Part shown: piece after piece, positions 19,051 to 27,791 of the stretch
Layout of the letters: each line of letters begins with the position of its first letter
Position numbering within the stretch: the first letter of the stretch is position 1
NCBI GenBank assembly: GCA_000437895.1
Contig: FR902145.1
Location: forward strand, 17,633 to 81,632
DNA: 64,000 nucleotides
Source: Clostridium sp. CAG:914
GTDB taxonomy: Bacteria; Bacillota_I; Bacilli_A; RF39; UBA660
Reading direction: 5' to 3'
Position numbers and translations under genes: made by a program
The notes under the pieces: model-generated
What the model saw: only the letters and a program-made list of their open reading frames with translations
Database searches by the model: none
Told to the model about the DNA's origin: nothing

Positions 19051-20187
19051 TTAATTTGATGTATCAGTAGTATTTTTTCTACTAAAATAATATATAAATG
19101 TCATAGCAATCGCAAACAAACTAATTAAAGCAATATAAGCTATTTTCATATTAGATGTCTCAGGATTACTATATCCTTTAGTAGTCATTGTAAATGGAAC
19201 ATCTGCAGGTTTTCCAACAATTGCAGCAACTCTCTGAGAAATATATTTATCTCCGTTAGAATTCTGCCTATCATATCCATATACCATACTTTCTTTAACA
19301 TTTAAACCATTACTTAATGCTTCATAAGTCCTATTAAATTTAATTGTTATATCTCCTTCATCAATTGCTTTAATAGTTAGATTATTGCCACTAATAGTGC
19401 ATTCAGCATTATCACTACATTCTGTTATAGTGAAATATTGCAAAACTTTATTAGTATCTTCCAAAGTAACAGACTCACCTACTTTAATCTCACCAATCTT
19501 ATCATTAGCAAATGAAGGAATTCTACCAAAATTTTTTGAAGCATTAATAATACTTTGTTTAGTATCATTAACATTAATTGTACTATTCTCATCATAATCA
19601 GGTTTTTCACTACATCTATTATGTGAATCAGTACTTGTCTTCAAAAATCTAATATTTGAAATATCATATCCACCTTTAATCTCATTATCCATCAAATCAT
19701 TTTTAATAGTATTAGGACTTTTAAAGAAGCCTGTATCATTCAATGTTTCCCATATTAATTGTTGGGTAGCTAGATAATACTGATAAGTATCTCTTCCTTT
19801 AACACCACTATTATATCCAAAATAATTATATAACATTACTTTGTTAACAGCATCTTTTGCCGCCGCTTCAGTTAAACCATTATCAGTCAAATATGATAAC
19901 AAAGTTTGAGCATGATCATCAGTTTCATTGGTATATGTTCCTAATTGAGTACCAAAATCTATACAATAAGCATTCTTACTATCTACAGTTATATACTTCA
20001 TAGGACTACATCCAACATTATTTGTAGAATTATTTTCTTTATTATCATATACTTTGTAAAATAAATTATTATCAACACTAATATTAGTTTCATTGATTTT
20101 AACAACAGCTTTAACAGCACCAACAAATGATATACTTGTAATTAAAGCCATCATCACAAATGCTAATTTCATTTTTCTTTTTTTCAT
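19051..20187 (-). CDS. Thioester-domain surface adhesin
   Basis: 378 residues. Signal peptide 1-28; the thioester domain spans about 40-240. The candidate thioester Cys is C75 in NAYCIDFG and the partner Gln is Q142 in LATQQLIWE; these are the two TED signature boxes. A middle beta-sandwich (about 235-330) contains the pattern VGESVTLEDTN. The C-terminus has a membrane helix (about 348-370, AYIALISLFAIAMTFIYYF) and a short basic tail instead of an LPXTG site. Class I TED proteins form an internal thioester that attacks host amines and attaches covalently, so this is a likely host-attachment protein. It has its own ribosome site and terminator. Confidence 0.85.
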   Translation of the reverse strand: MKKRKMKLAFVMMALITSISFVGAVKAVVKINETNISVDNNLFYKVYDNKENNSTNNVGCSPMKYITVDSKNAYCIDFGTQLGTYTNETDDHAQTLLSYLTDNGLTEAAAKDAVNKVMLYNYFGYNSGVKGRDTYQYYLATQQLIWETLNDTGFFKSPNTIKNDLMDNEIKGGYDISNIRFLKTSTDSHNRCSEKPDYDENSTINVNDTKQSIINASKNFGRIPSFANDKIGEIKVGESVTLEDTNKVLQYFTITECSDNAECTISGNNLTIKAIDEGDITIKFNRTYEALSNGLNVKESMVYGYDRQNSNGDKYISQRVAAIVGKPADVPFTMTTKGYSNPETSNMKIAYIALISLFAIAMTFIYYFSRKNTTDTSN

Positions 20188-20262
20188 ATCACATCTCCTT
20201 ATACTTTATAAATAAATTATATTATATGAAACATAATTTTGCAAGTATATTTTACAAATAAC

Positions 20263-20293
20263 AAAAAAATAGCCATAAAATATGACTATTTTG
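20263..20293 (-). terminator. Terminator overlapping the rny stop
   Basis: AAAATAGTCAT, a short loop, ATGGCTATTTT and T residues on the minus strand; the left arm includes the last rny codons. Confidence 0.75.
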
Positions 20294-21839
20294 CCTCTTC
20301 TGTAGCTCTTGTTTCGCGAATTACCGTAACTTTAATTGTACCAGGGTATTGCATTTGAGATTCAATTTTTTCTTTAATTTCTCTAGCAATTTGATAAGAA
20401 GTTAAATCATCTACTTCTTCAGGTTTTACAATAACACGTAATTCTCTTCCAGCCTGTATTGCATATGTCTTTTCAACGCCCTTAGATTCATTACCAATTT
20501 TTTCTAATTGTTCTAATCTTTGAAAATAATTTTCAGAAGAATCATTTCTAGCCCCAGGTCTAGAAGCACTAATTGTATCAGCAATGCTAACTATTACAGA
20601 TATAATATTATCAGGAGCAACATCTCCATGATGAGATGCTATAGCATTTATTACCACTTTATTTTCATTGTATTTTTTGGCAATATCCATTCCTATATCT
20701 ACATGAGAACCTTCCATTTCAAAATCAATAGCTTTACCTATATCATGTAATAGACCAGCCCTCTTAGCTAAATTAACATTTTCTCCTAATTCAGAAGCTA
20801 TAAGACCAGAAATATATGCAACTTCCTTAGAATGCTTTAAAGCATTCTGTCCATAACTTGTTCTAAATTGTAATTTACCAATAATTTCTAATAATTCAGG
20901 ATCAATCTTAGATATACCAAGTTCATAAGCAACATTCTTTCCATTTTCTTTAATTTTTTGATTTATTTCATTGCACATTTTATCATAAACTTCTTCAATT
21001 CTACCAGGATGAATTCTTCCATCTTTAATTAAAGTTTCCAAAGTTAACCTAGCAATTTCTCTTCTTAAAGGATCAAAACTAGATATAACTATAGCTTCAG
21101 GAGTATCATCAATTATTAAATCAACTCCAGTAACAGACTCAATAGTTCTAACATTTCTTCCTTCTCTACCAATTATTCTACCCTTCATTTCATCATTAGG
21201 TAAAGATATAACTGATACAGTTTGTTCATTTGTAACATCTGCAGCATATTTCTGCATACAGTTAACAAGCAAATCTTTTGCCTTGTTATCAAGATCTAAC
21301 TTGACCTCTGCCTCTCTATCTTTAATATATGTAGCAATCTCTTTACTCATTTTTTCTTCTACTATCTTCATAATAGCAACTTTTGCTTGCTCTTTAGAAT
21401 AGCCACTAATTTTTTCTAACTCTAGAAGCTCATTCTTCTTAATTTCTTCCATTTCTACTTTTATTTCTTGAATTTCTTCTTGTTTTTTCTGAAGATTGTT
21501 TTCTTTTTCATTTAAAGCTATTTCTCTATTTTGAAGAACTTCATCACGTCTATCAATACTACTTTCTCTCTGAATTAGACGATCTTCTAAAATTTTAACT
21601 TCATTTTTTCTTTCTTTTATAGCCTTATCAGCCTCTATTTTTAATTTGTTTATGTCTTCTTTAGTTTCAATAATAGAGTCTCTCTTATATTTATCAGCTT
21701 CTTTTTTTGCTTTTTCAATTATAGAATCAGCTAATTTTTCCTTCTTTTTATTTTTTAAATAATTTATAACAAGTATTAAAACAATACCAATTACTAATCC
21801 AAGAATAAATAGCAAAATGGAGAACTCATTATCTTTCAT
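20286..21839 (-). CDS. rny: Ribonuclease Y
   Basis: 517 residues, the usual family length. An N-terminal membrane anchor (about 6-26) is followed by a long coiled coil (about 30-200), a KH domain with IIGREGRNVRTIE, and an HD domain with HDIGKAIDFE and IASHHGD. It is the endonuclease that starts mRNA decay at the membrane in Gram-positive bacteria. It is transcribed alone from a consensus promoter. Confidence 0.97.
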   Translation of the reverse strand: MKDNEFSILLFILGLVIGIVLILVINYLKNKKKEKLADSIIEKAKKEADKYKRDSIIETKEDINKLKIEADKAIKERKNEVKILEDRLIQRESSIDRRDEVLQNREIALNEKENNLQKKQEEIQEIKVEMEEIKKNELLELEKISGYSKEQAKVAIMKIVEEKMSKEIATYIKDREAEVKLDLDNKAKDLLVNCMQKYAADVTNEQTVSVISLPNDEMKGRIIGREGRNVRTIESVTGVDLIIDDTPEAIVISSFDPLRREIARLTLETLIKDGRIHPGRIEEVYDKMCNEINQKIKENGKNVAYELGISKIDPELLEIIGKLQFRTSYGQNALKHSKEVAYISGLIASELGENVNLAKRAGLLHDIGKAIDFEMEGSHVDIGMDIAKKYNENKVVINAIASHHGDVAPDNIISVIVSIADTISASRPGARNDSSENYFQRLEQLEKIGNESKGVEKTYAIQAGRELRVIVKPEEVDDLTSYQIAREIKEKIESQMQYPGTIKVTVIRETRATEEAK

Positions 21840-21895
21840 ACGAACACCTCCATTCTAATAAATTTAATATAGATAATATATAACTATACAATTTA

Positions 21896-21924
21896 ATTTT
21901 ATATATAAAATAAGATAATGTCAA
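21896..21924 (-). promoter_or_regulatory. Promoter of rny
   Basis: On the minus strand a perfect TTGACA (21919-21924), 17 bp, then TAAAAT (21896-21901). Confidence 0.8.
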
Positions 21925-21985
21925 GGTGTTTTAAAATTTTTAGAGTAAACAAAGATGATTTCTAATAAGAATTTAAAGTAAATTC

Positions 21986-22014
21986 TAGACATTATTATTA
22001 AGTTTTGTTATAAT
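21986..22014 (+). promoter_or_regulatory. Promoter of the thioredoxin-like/trmL unit
   Basis: TAGACA (21986-21991), a 17-bp spacer and TATAAT (22009-22014), 24 bp before the start codon. Confidence 0.7.
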
Positions 22015-22037
22015 TCATATAGATTGGTAGGTGTACT

Positions 22038-22532
22038 ATGTTAGAAATAAATAAGAAAAAAGATATACCCAAAAAGAATTATTTTATATTAGGAATTATA
22101 TTAATTATATCTTGTATTTTAGTTTACTATATTAATGCTTGGTATTCTTTATACCAATATGAAAAAAGAGGAAATTCACCAATAACAACATATATGGAAA
22201 TAATAAATTATAATGAAGTAGAAAACTATATTGAAGAAAATAGTGATGCAATAATTTATATATCTAAATCTAATAATTTAAAAATAAGAAAATTTGAAGA
22301 AGATAATGAAAAACTATTTAAAAAATTAGAACTTAATTATAATATTTTATACATGGATGCCAAAGATGTAAATAAAGACTTAAAAATCAAATATAATGTT
22401 AATGAATATCCAACAATATTATTTTTTAAAAATAAAAGATTGGTTAATAAATATGTATTAGAATTAGATAACATAAACTATAATGATATAAAGAATATAA
22501 TAGATTATAGTAATGGAGAAAATAATGATTAA
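22038..22532 (+). CDS. Membrane-anchored thioredoxin-fold protein without CxxC
   Basis: 164 residues. A basic start and one membrane segment (about 18-36) are followed by an extracytoplasmic domain. In it, AIIYISKSNNLKIRKFEEDN sits where a thioredoxin active site would be, and LKIKYNVNEYPTILFFKNKR matches the cis-Pro loop (YPT) region of thioredoxins. No Cys pair is present, so it cannot act as a dithiol oxidoreductase. It overlaps trmL by 8 bp. The fold call rests on the YNVxxYPTxxFF pattern; the role is unknown. Confidence 0.65.
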   Translation: MLEINKKKDIPKKNYFILGIILIISCILVYYINAWYSLYQYEKRGNSPITTYMEIINYNEVENYIEENSDAIIYISKSNNLKIRKFEEDNEKLFKKLELNYNILYMDAKDVNKDLKIKYNVNEYPTILFFKNKRLVNKYVLELDNINYNDIKNIIDYSNGENND

Positions 22533-23034
22533 TATCGTATTATATGAACCAGAAATACCAGAGAATACAGGAAATATTATGCGTACTTGTGCTGGTACAA
22601 ATAGTAAACTTCATTTAATAAGACCTCTCGGATTTAGATTTGATCTTAATCATCTAAAAAGAAGTGGAGTTAATTATCTTGATAAAGTAAATTATGAATT
22701 ATATGATGATTATGAAGATTTCTTAAATAAAAACAAAGGAGAATTTTATTATTTTACAAGATATGGAAATAAATGCTACAGTGAAGTTGATTATAGCGAT
22801 ACTTCTAAAAACATTTACTTAGTTTTTGGCAAAGAAAGTAGTGGTATTCCTAAAGAAATCCTTAAAAAAAATATTTCTAATTGCGTAAGAATTCCCATAT
22901 CTGATAATATTAGATGCCTAAATGTAGCTAATTCTGTATGTATAGGACTATATGAAGTACTAAGACAACAGAATTATCCTAACTTATTATTTAAAGATGT
23001 TTTTAAAGGAGAAAATTATTTAACTAAGGACTAG
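22525..23034 (+). CDS. trmL: tRNA (cytidine/uridine-34 2'-O)-methyltransferase TrmL
   Basis: 169 residues from MINIVLYEPEIPENTGNIMR; an in-frame ATG four codons upstream lacks a ribosome site, while ATGGAGAAA precedes this one. SPOUT fold with the N-terminal NIVLYxPxIPxNTGNI box, the middle FGKESSGIP box and the C-terminal SDNIRCLNVANSVCI knot motif. It methylates the wobble base of tRNA-Leu species with S-adenosylmethionine. The length is normal. Confidence 0.95.
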   Translation: MINIVLYEPEIPENTGNIMRTCAGTNSKLHLIRPLGFRFDLNHLKRSGVNYLDKVNYELYDDYEDFLNKNKGEFYYFTRYGNKCYSEVDYSDTSKNIYLVFGKESSGIPKEILKKNISNCVRIPISDNIRCLNVANSVCIGLYEVLRQQNYPNLLFKDVFKGENYLTKD

Positions 23035-23048
23035 AAATAGTCTTTTTC
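23026..23048 (+). terminator. Terminator after trmL
   Basis: AAGGACTA, GAAA loop, TAGTCTTT and T residues, overlapping the trmL stop. Confidence 0.7.
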
Positions 23049-23098
23049 TATGATTTACATTTTTAATCATGTATGATACAATTTTAAATGGAGGAGAT

Positions 23099-23281
23099 AT
23101 GAAATACGAATTAGGAGATGTTGTTGTTATGAAAAAAGAACATCCGTGTAAAAATAATATGTTTAAGATAGTCAGACTTGGAGCTGATATAAAAATAGAA
23201 TGTATCAAATGTGGAAGATTAATTATGCTACCTAGAGTAGAATTCAATAAAAAAATAAAAAGGGTGATTAAAAATGTTTAA
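23099..23281 (+). CDS. DUF951 family protein (YyzM-like)
   Basis: 60 residues from MKYELGDVVVMKKEHPC; the ATG is preceded by TGGAGGAG, and an upstream in-frame ATG has no ribosome site. The family pattern is clear: GDVVxMKKxHPC, then IVRxGADIKIxCxxCGRxxMLPR. Two of the Cys form CIKCG, which may hold zinc with C17. DUF951 proteins are small, conserved in Firmicutes and often lie next to ychF, as here with one gene between. The function is unknown. It overlaps the next gene by 8 bp. Confidence 0.9.
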   Translation: MKYELGDVVVMKKEHPCKNNMFKIVRLGADIKIECIKCGRLIMLPRVEFNKKIKRVIKNV

Positions 23282-24818
23282 AAAAATAAAAAGTAAAGAT
23301 GTAAAACTACATCCAGCATTACTATTTCTGATTTTAACTATATTAGTTATGATAATATCTAGTGTTGGAAGTATTTTACACTTAGAGACTAGTTATTATA
23401 CCGTAAACACGGCTACAGGTGAATTAGAACCACATATTGTTACAATAAATAACTTATTTAATAGAACAGGAATACAATACCTAATAAGTAATTTATTAAA
23501 CAATTTTACAACATTTGCTCCCTTAGGAACATTAATAGTAGGACTTATTGGTGTTGGAGTAGCATATAATTCTGGTTTTTTAAATTCCTTTTTCAAAATG
23601 ATAACTAAAGATAAACCTAAGAAATTATTCACATTTGTTGTTGTATTATTAGGAGTAATATCTTCAATGTTCCTAGACACTGCCTATGTTATTTTAATTC
23701 CATTATCAGCAATATTATTTATGAATTTAGGTAGACATCCATCAGCGGGCATTTGTGCTGCTTTTGCCGGAATAACATTTGGTTATGGCGCTAACTTTTT
23801 CGTAAATTCATTAGATGCTTCTTTAATAGAATATACAACGTCCGCAACAAAAATACTAGATCAAAATTATACAGTGAATTTACATGGTAATATAATATTT
23901 ATGATCATATCAACATTGCTTATATCTTATTTAGGAATGATTATTACAGAAAAATATATTGTTCCAAAATTAGGAAAATATACATTTGATGAAGAAGATC
24001 CAGATATAAATAGTTCCTTAACTTCAAAAGAAAGAAAAGGTGTCTTAGTATCATTATTAGCCTTTGCATTAGTAGTATTATTACTAATATATTCAATTAT
24101 TCCAGGATTACCTTTTTCAGGATTACTATTATATTTAAAAGATGCCACTTATGTGGAACAATTATTTGGAGATAATTCTTATTTCAATCAAGGATCTGTT
24201 GCTATATTCTCAGCACTATTAGCCTTTGCAGGACTAATATATGGTATCAGAACAAAAACAATTAAAAACAATAGTGATTTAGTAACAGGAATGAGTTACT
24301 ACTTAAAAGGTTTCTCATCACTATTAGTACTCATCTTTTTTGCAGCACAATTTTGTTTAATTTTTAAACAAACAAATATAGGAATATTTATCGTAGCATC
24401 GTTAGCTGAGTTTCTAAATAGCATAGAACTTTCCGGAATCATGCTCATTATTGTATGTTTTATAATAATATTAATATCTTCAGTTTTTGTCCCAGTAGCA
24501 AGCACAAAATGGGCAATATTATCGCCTATAATGGTTCCTATGTTCATGCAAAATACATTTACACCAGAATTTGCTACAGCCGTGTTTAGAGCAGCAGATT
24601 CATCGATTAAGGGAATAAGTCCATTATTTACATATTTTGTTATTTTAATTGGCTTCATTCAAATTTATAATAAGAAGAAAAAAACAATAACAATAACAGA
24701 TGCCTTATCACTAATGGTTCCATATGCAATTGCTTTTTCTGTCTTATGGTTACTTATTGTAATAGGATTCTATATTATAGGATTACCATTAGGAATAAAT
24801 ACAGGGGTTATGCTATAG
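23274..24818 (+). CDS. abgT: AbgT-family transporter
   Basis: 514 residues with about ten to twelve membrane segments. It has the AbgT hallmarks: an N-terminal HPALLFLILTILVMIIS segment, VGVAYNSGFLNSFFK, GRHPSAGICAAFAGITFGYGAN, and near the C-terminus VPVASTKWAILSPIMVPMFM and FRAADSSIKGISP. The family takes up p-aminobenzoyl-glutamate or exports sulfonamides by proton coupling. The substrate is not decided by sequence. It forms an operon with the DUF951 gene and ychF. Confidence 0.9.
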   Translation: MFKKIKSKDVKLHPALLFLILTILVMIISSVGSILHLETSYYTVNTATGELEPHIVTINNLFNRTGIQYLISNLLNNFTTFAPLGTLIVGLIGVGVAYNSGFLNSFFKMITKDKPKKLFTFVVVLLGVISSMFLDTAYVILIPLSAILFMNLGRHPSAGICAAFAGITFGYGANFFVNSLDASLIEYTTSATKILDQNYTVNLHGNIIFMIISTLLISYLGMIITEKYIVPKLGKYTFDEEDPDINSSLTSKERKGVLVSLLAFALVVLLLIYSIIPGLPFSGLLLYLKDATYVEQLFGDNSYFNQGSVAIFSALLAFAGLIYGIRTKTIKNNSDLVTGMSYYLKGFSSLLVLIFFAAQFCLIFKQTNIGIFIVASLAEFLNSIELSGIMLIIVCFIIILISSVFVPVASTKWAILSPIMVPMFMQNTFTPEFATAVFRAADSSIKGISPLFTYFVILIGFIQIYNKKKKTITITDALSLMVPYAIAFSVLWLLIVIGFYIIGLPLGINTGVML

Positions 24819-24833
24819 AAAGAAGGTTATATT

Positions 24834-25931
24834 ATGGGTTTAACAGCAGGTATAGTTGGTTTACCAAATGTAGGAAAAAGCACACTATTTAATGCAATAA
24901 CAAAACAAAACATTTTAGCAGCAAATTATCCTTTTGCCACAATTGATCCTAATGTAGGAATGGTTATTGTACCAGATGATAGAATTGATAAATTAACAGA
25001 AATGTATCATCCATTACGTACTATTCCTACAACATACGAATTTACAGATATTGCTGGTCTAGTAAAAGGAGCTTCAAATGGAGAAGGACTAGGAAATAAA
25101 TTTTTATCTCACGTTAGAGAAGTTGATGCCATTGTAGAAGTCGTAAGATGTTTTAATGATAAAGGTATAATTAATGTCAACGATTCAGTTGATCCCATTC
25201 GTGATATTGAGATTATCAACATAGAATTAATTATGTCTGATTTAGAAATAGTTACAAACAGATTAAACAAAATTGGCAAAAAAGCAGAAATGACAAAAGA
25301 CAAGAAAGAATTAGCAGAAATATCAGCTTTAAATAAACTAAAAAGCAAATTAGAACAAAATATTCCAGCCAGAAAAATAGACTTAACTCAAGATGAATTA
25401 TTTGCAATAAGTTCATTTAATCTAATTACCTTAAAGCCTATCATCTACATTTGTAATGTAAGTGAAGAAGACCTTGTTAATGAGAATAATGAATACTATA
25501 GGGAAGTTATTGAGTATGTTAATGGAGAAGGTCCTGTTATAATGATTAGTGCTAAAATAGAAAGCGAACTTGCTCAGTTATCAGAAGATGACAGAAAAAT
25601 ATTTTTAAATGATTTAGGAATAAATGAATGTGGATTAGACAAGTTAATAAGAGAGACTTATTCACTACTTGGACTTGCCACTTACTTCACAGTAGGCACA
25701 GACGAAGTCAAAGCTTGGACCTTTAAAAAAGGAATGAAAGCACCATCTTGTGCCGGATTAATTCATACCGATTTTGAAAAGGGATTTATTAGAGCAGAAG
25801 TAATGAGCTATGAAGATTTAATTTCCTATGGAAGTGAAATAAAAGTAAGAGAAAGTGGCAAAATGCGACTAGAAGGAAAAGAATATATTATGCAAGATGG
25901 AGATATCTGTCATTTTAGATTTAATGTATAA
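24834..25931 (+). CDS. ychF: Ribosome-binding ATPase YchF (Obg family)
   Basis: 365 residues, the standard length. P-loop GLPNVGKST (residues 7-15), switch region NYPFATIDPNVG, DIAGLV, a central coiled coil, and a C-terminal TGS domain with CAGLIHTDFEKGFIRAEV. The base-recognition box carries ICNVSEED instead of NKxD, in line with the ATP preference of YchF. It starts 16 bp after abgT with AGAAGGTT. Confidence 0.97.
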   Translation: MGLTAGIVGLPNVGKSTLFNAITKQNILAANYPFATIDPNVGMVIVPDDRIDKLTEMYHPLRTIPTTYEFTDIAGLVKGASNGEGLGNKFLSHVREVDAIVEVVRCFNDKGIINVNDSVDPIRDIEIINIELIMSDLEIVTNRLNKIGKKAEMTKDKKELAEISALNKLKSKLEQNIPARKIDLTQDELFAISSFNLITLKPIIYICNVSEEDLVNENNEYYREVIEYVNGEGPVIMISAKIESELAQLSEDDRKIFLNDLGINECGLDKLIRETYSLLGLATYFTVGTDEVKAWTFKKGMKAPSCAGLIHTDFEKGFIRAEVMSYEDLISYGSEIKVRESGKMRLEGKEYIMQDGDICHFRFNV

Positions 25932-25995
25932 TCATTAAGTCTTTTTTAATAGATTTTTATTGCTATTTTTGTTATAATTATTTTAGGAGGCTATT

Positions 25996-27780
25996 ATGAA
26001 TAGAGAAAAAATAGAAGAATGTTACAAATGGGATTTAAGTAAAATTTATAGTAGTATTAATAATATAAGAGAAGATATAAAAAACGTTAGGAACAAACTA
26101 ACAGAGTTTTCTAAATATAAAGATATTTCTTATGATGAAAATTCTTTATATGAAGTAATTAATCTAAGCATGGAAGTATCAAGAATAATTTCTAAATTAG
26201 AGGTATATGCTAGTTTATTATGTGATGAAGATACTTCAATAAATAAGAATATAGAACTTAAAGAAGAAATAAATAATTTAAGTAGTGAAGTTATAAATGC
26301 CACTTATTTTATAGAACCAAATATACTTAAAATGAATTATAGTGATATAGAAAAGTTTTATTTAAAAAATGAGAAACTAAAAGAATATGAAAGATATTTA
26401 CAAGAAATGTTTAGATATAAAGAACATACTCTATCAGATATAGAAGAAAAACTACTTGCCAATTTATCTAAAACATTTGGAAATAATTATGAAACATATG
26501 AACTTCTAAAAGACTCGGATATGATATTTCCAAACTTTATGGTAAATAATACCGAATATGAACTTGATAATAGCAAATATTGCCTATATATCGAAGACGA
26601 TAATAGAGAGATTAGAAAAGAAGCATTTAATACAATATATGAAACATTCAAACAATATAAAAATGTTTATGCTAATTTAATTACTTCAAATATAAAAGAA
26701 GAGGTAGCCACTAGTAAGATAAGAAAATATAAAAGTGCCCTTGAAGAAGCAATGTATAAAGATGAATTAGATGTTTCCATATATGACAATTTAATATCAG
26801 TAATAAATGATAAAATAGGCATACTACATAAGTATTACAAACTAAAAAAAGAAGTCTTAAAAGTAGATGAATTACACTTGTATGATGTCTATGCAAACTT
26901 AGTATCCACTGATAAGAAAACATATGATTTTGAAAATGCCAAAGAGACAGTTATCAATGCTCTTAGTATATTAGGAGATGAATATATAGAAATATTAAAG
27001 GAAGGAATAAAAAATAGATGGATAGATGTGTATCCAAATAAAGGAAAAAGAACAGGGGGATATTCTTCTGGGAGTTATGATACATTCCCATATATATTAC
27101 TTAATTATCAAAATAAATATGATGATATGTCTACATTAGCCCACGAGTTAGGTCATTCAATGCATAGTTATTTTACAAGAAAAAATAATCCCTACCAATA
27201 TGGCAATTATTCTATCTTTGTAGCAGAAGTAGCATCAACTGTAAATGAATTACTTTTAGCCAAGTATGTAATAAAGAATAGTAATAATAAGAATGAAAAA
27301 CTATTTATAATAAACAGAATGATGGAATTATTTAGAGCAACAATATATAGACAAACAATGTTTGCAGAATTTGAAAGAAAAATATATGATATGATTTCTT
27401 CAGATAAACCTGTTAGTGCTGATATACTAAGTGAGGAATATTACAAATTAAATAAAATATACTTTGGTAATGATGTCTATGTAGATGATTACATTAGATA
27501 TGAATGGGCAAGAATTCCACATTTCTATTATAACTTTTATGTTTATAAATATGCAACAGGCTTGTCAGCAGCAAGTTATATAACAGAAGGATTATTAAAT
27601 GGTAAGATAAAGAAAGAAGATTATATAGCATTTTTAAAATGTGGTGATAGTATGAGTCCTCTCGACTCATTAAAACTTACAAAAGTAGACTTATCAAAAA
27701 AAGAAGTTATTGAAAGTGCCACTTCAATGTTTGATTCACTAATTGACGAGTTTACTAAACTATATAATGAAAAAGTATGA
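25996..27780 (+). CDS. pepF: Oligoendopeptidase F
   Basis: 594 residues, an M3B metallopeptidase. The zinc site is HELGHSMHSYF with His383, Glu384 and His387, and the third ligand is in VAEVASTVNE. The C-terminal IRYEWARIPHFYYNFYVYKYATG box is typical of PepF. It is cytoplasmic and degrades peptides of 7-17 residues. TTAGGAGGCT precedes the ATG and a TATAAT lies at 25973. The stop is TGA, and the next gene begins 12 bp later. Confidence 0.95.
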   Translation: MNREKIEECYKWDLSKIYSSINNIREDIKNVRNKLTEFSKYKDISYDENSLYEVINLSMEVSRIISKLEVYASLLCDEDTSINKNIELKEEINNLSSEVINATYFIEPNILKMNYSDIEKFYLKNEKLKEYERYLQEMFRYKEHTLSDIEEKLLANLSKTFGNNYETYELLKDSDMIFPNFMVNNTEYELDNSKYCLYIEDDNREIRKEAFNTIYETFKQYKNVYANLITSNIKEEVATSKIRKYKSALEEAMYKDELDVSIYDNLISVINDKIGILHKYYKLKKEVLKVDELHLYDVYANLVSTDKKTYDFENAKETVINALSILGDEYIEILKEGIKNRWIDVYPNKGKRTGGYSSGSYDTFPYILLNYQNKYDDMSTLAHELGHSMHSYFTRKNNPYQYGNYSIFVAEVASTVNELLLAKYVIKNSNNKNEKLFIINRMMELFRATIYRQTMFAEFERKIYDMISSDKPVSADILSEEYYKLNKIYFGNDVYVDDYIRYEWARIPHFYYNFYVYKYATGLSAASYITEGLLNGKIKKEDYIAFLKCGDSMSPLDSLKLTKVDLSKKEVIESATSMFDSLIDEFTKLYNEKV

Positions 27781-27791
27781 GGTGAATTTTA

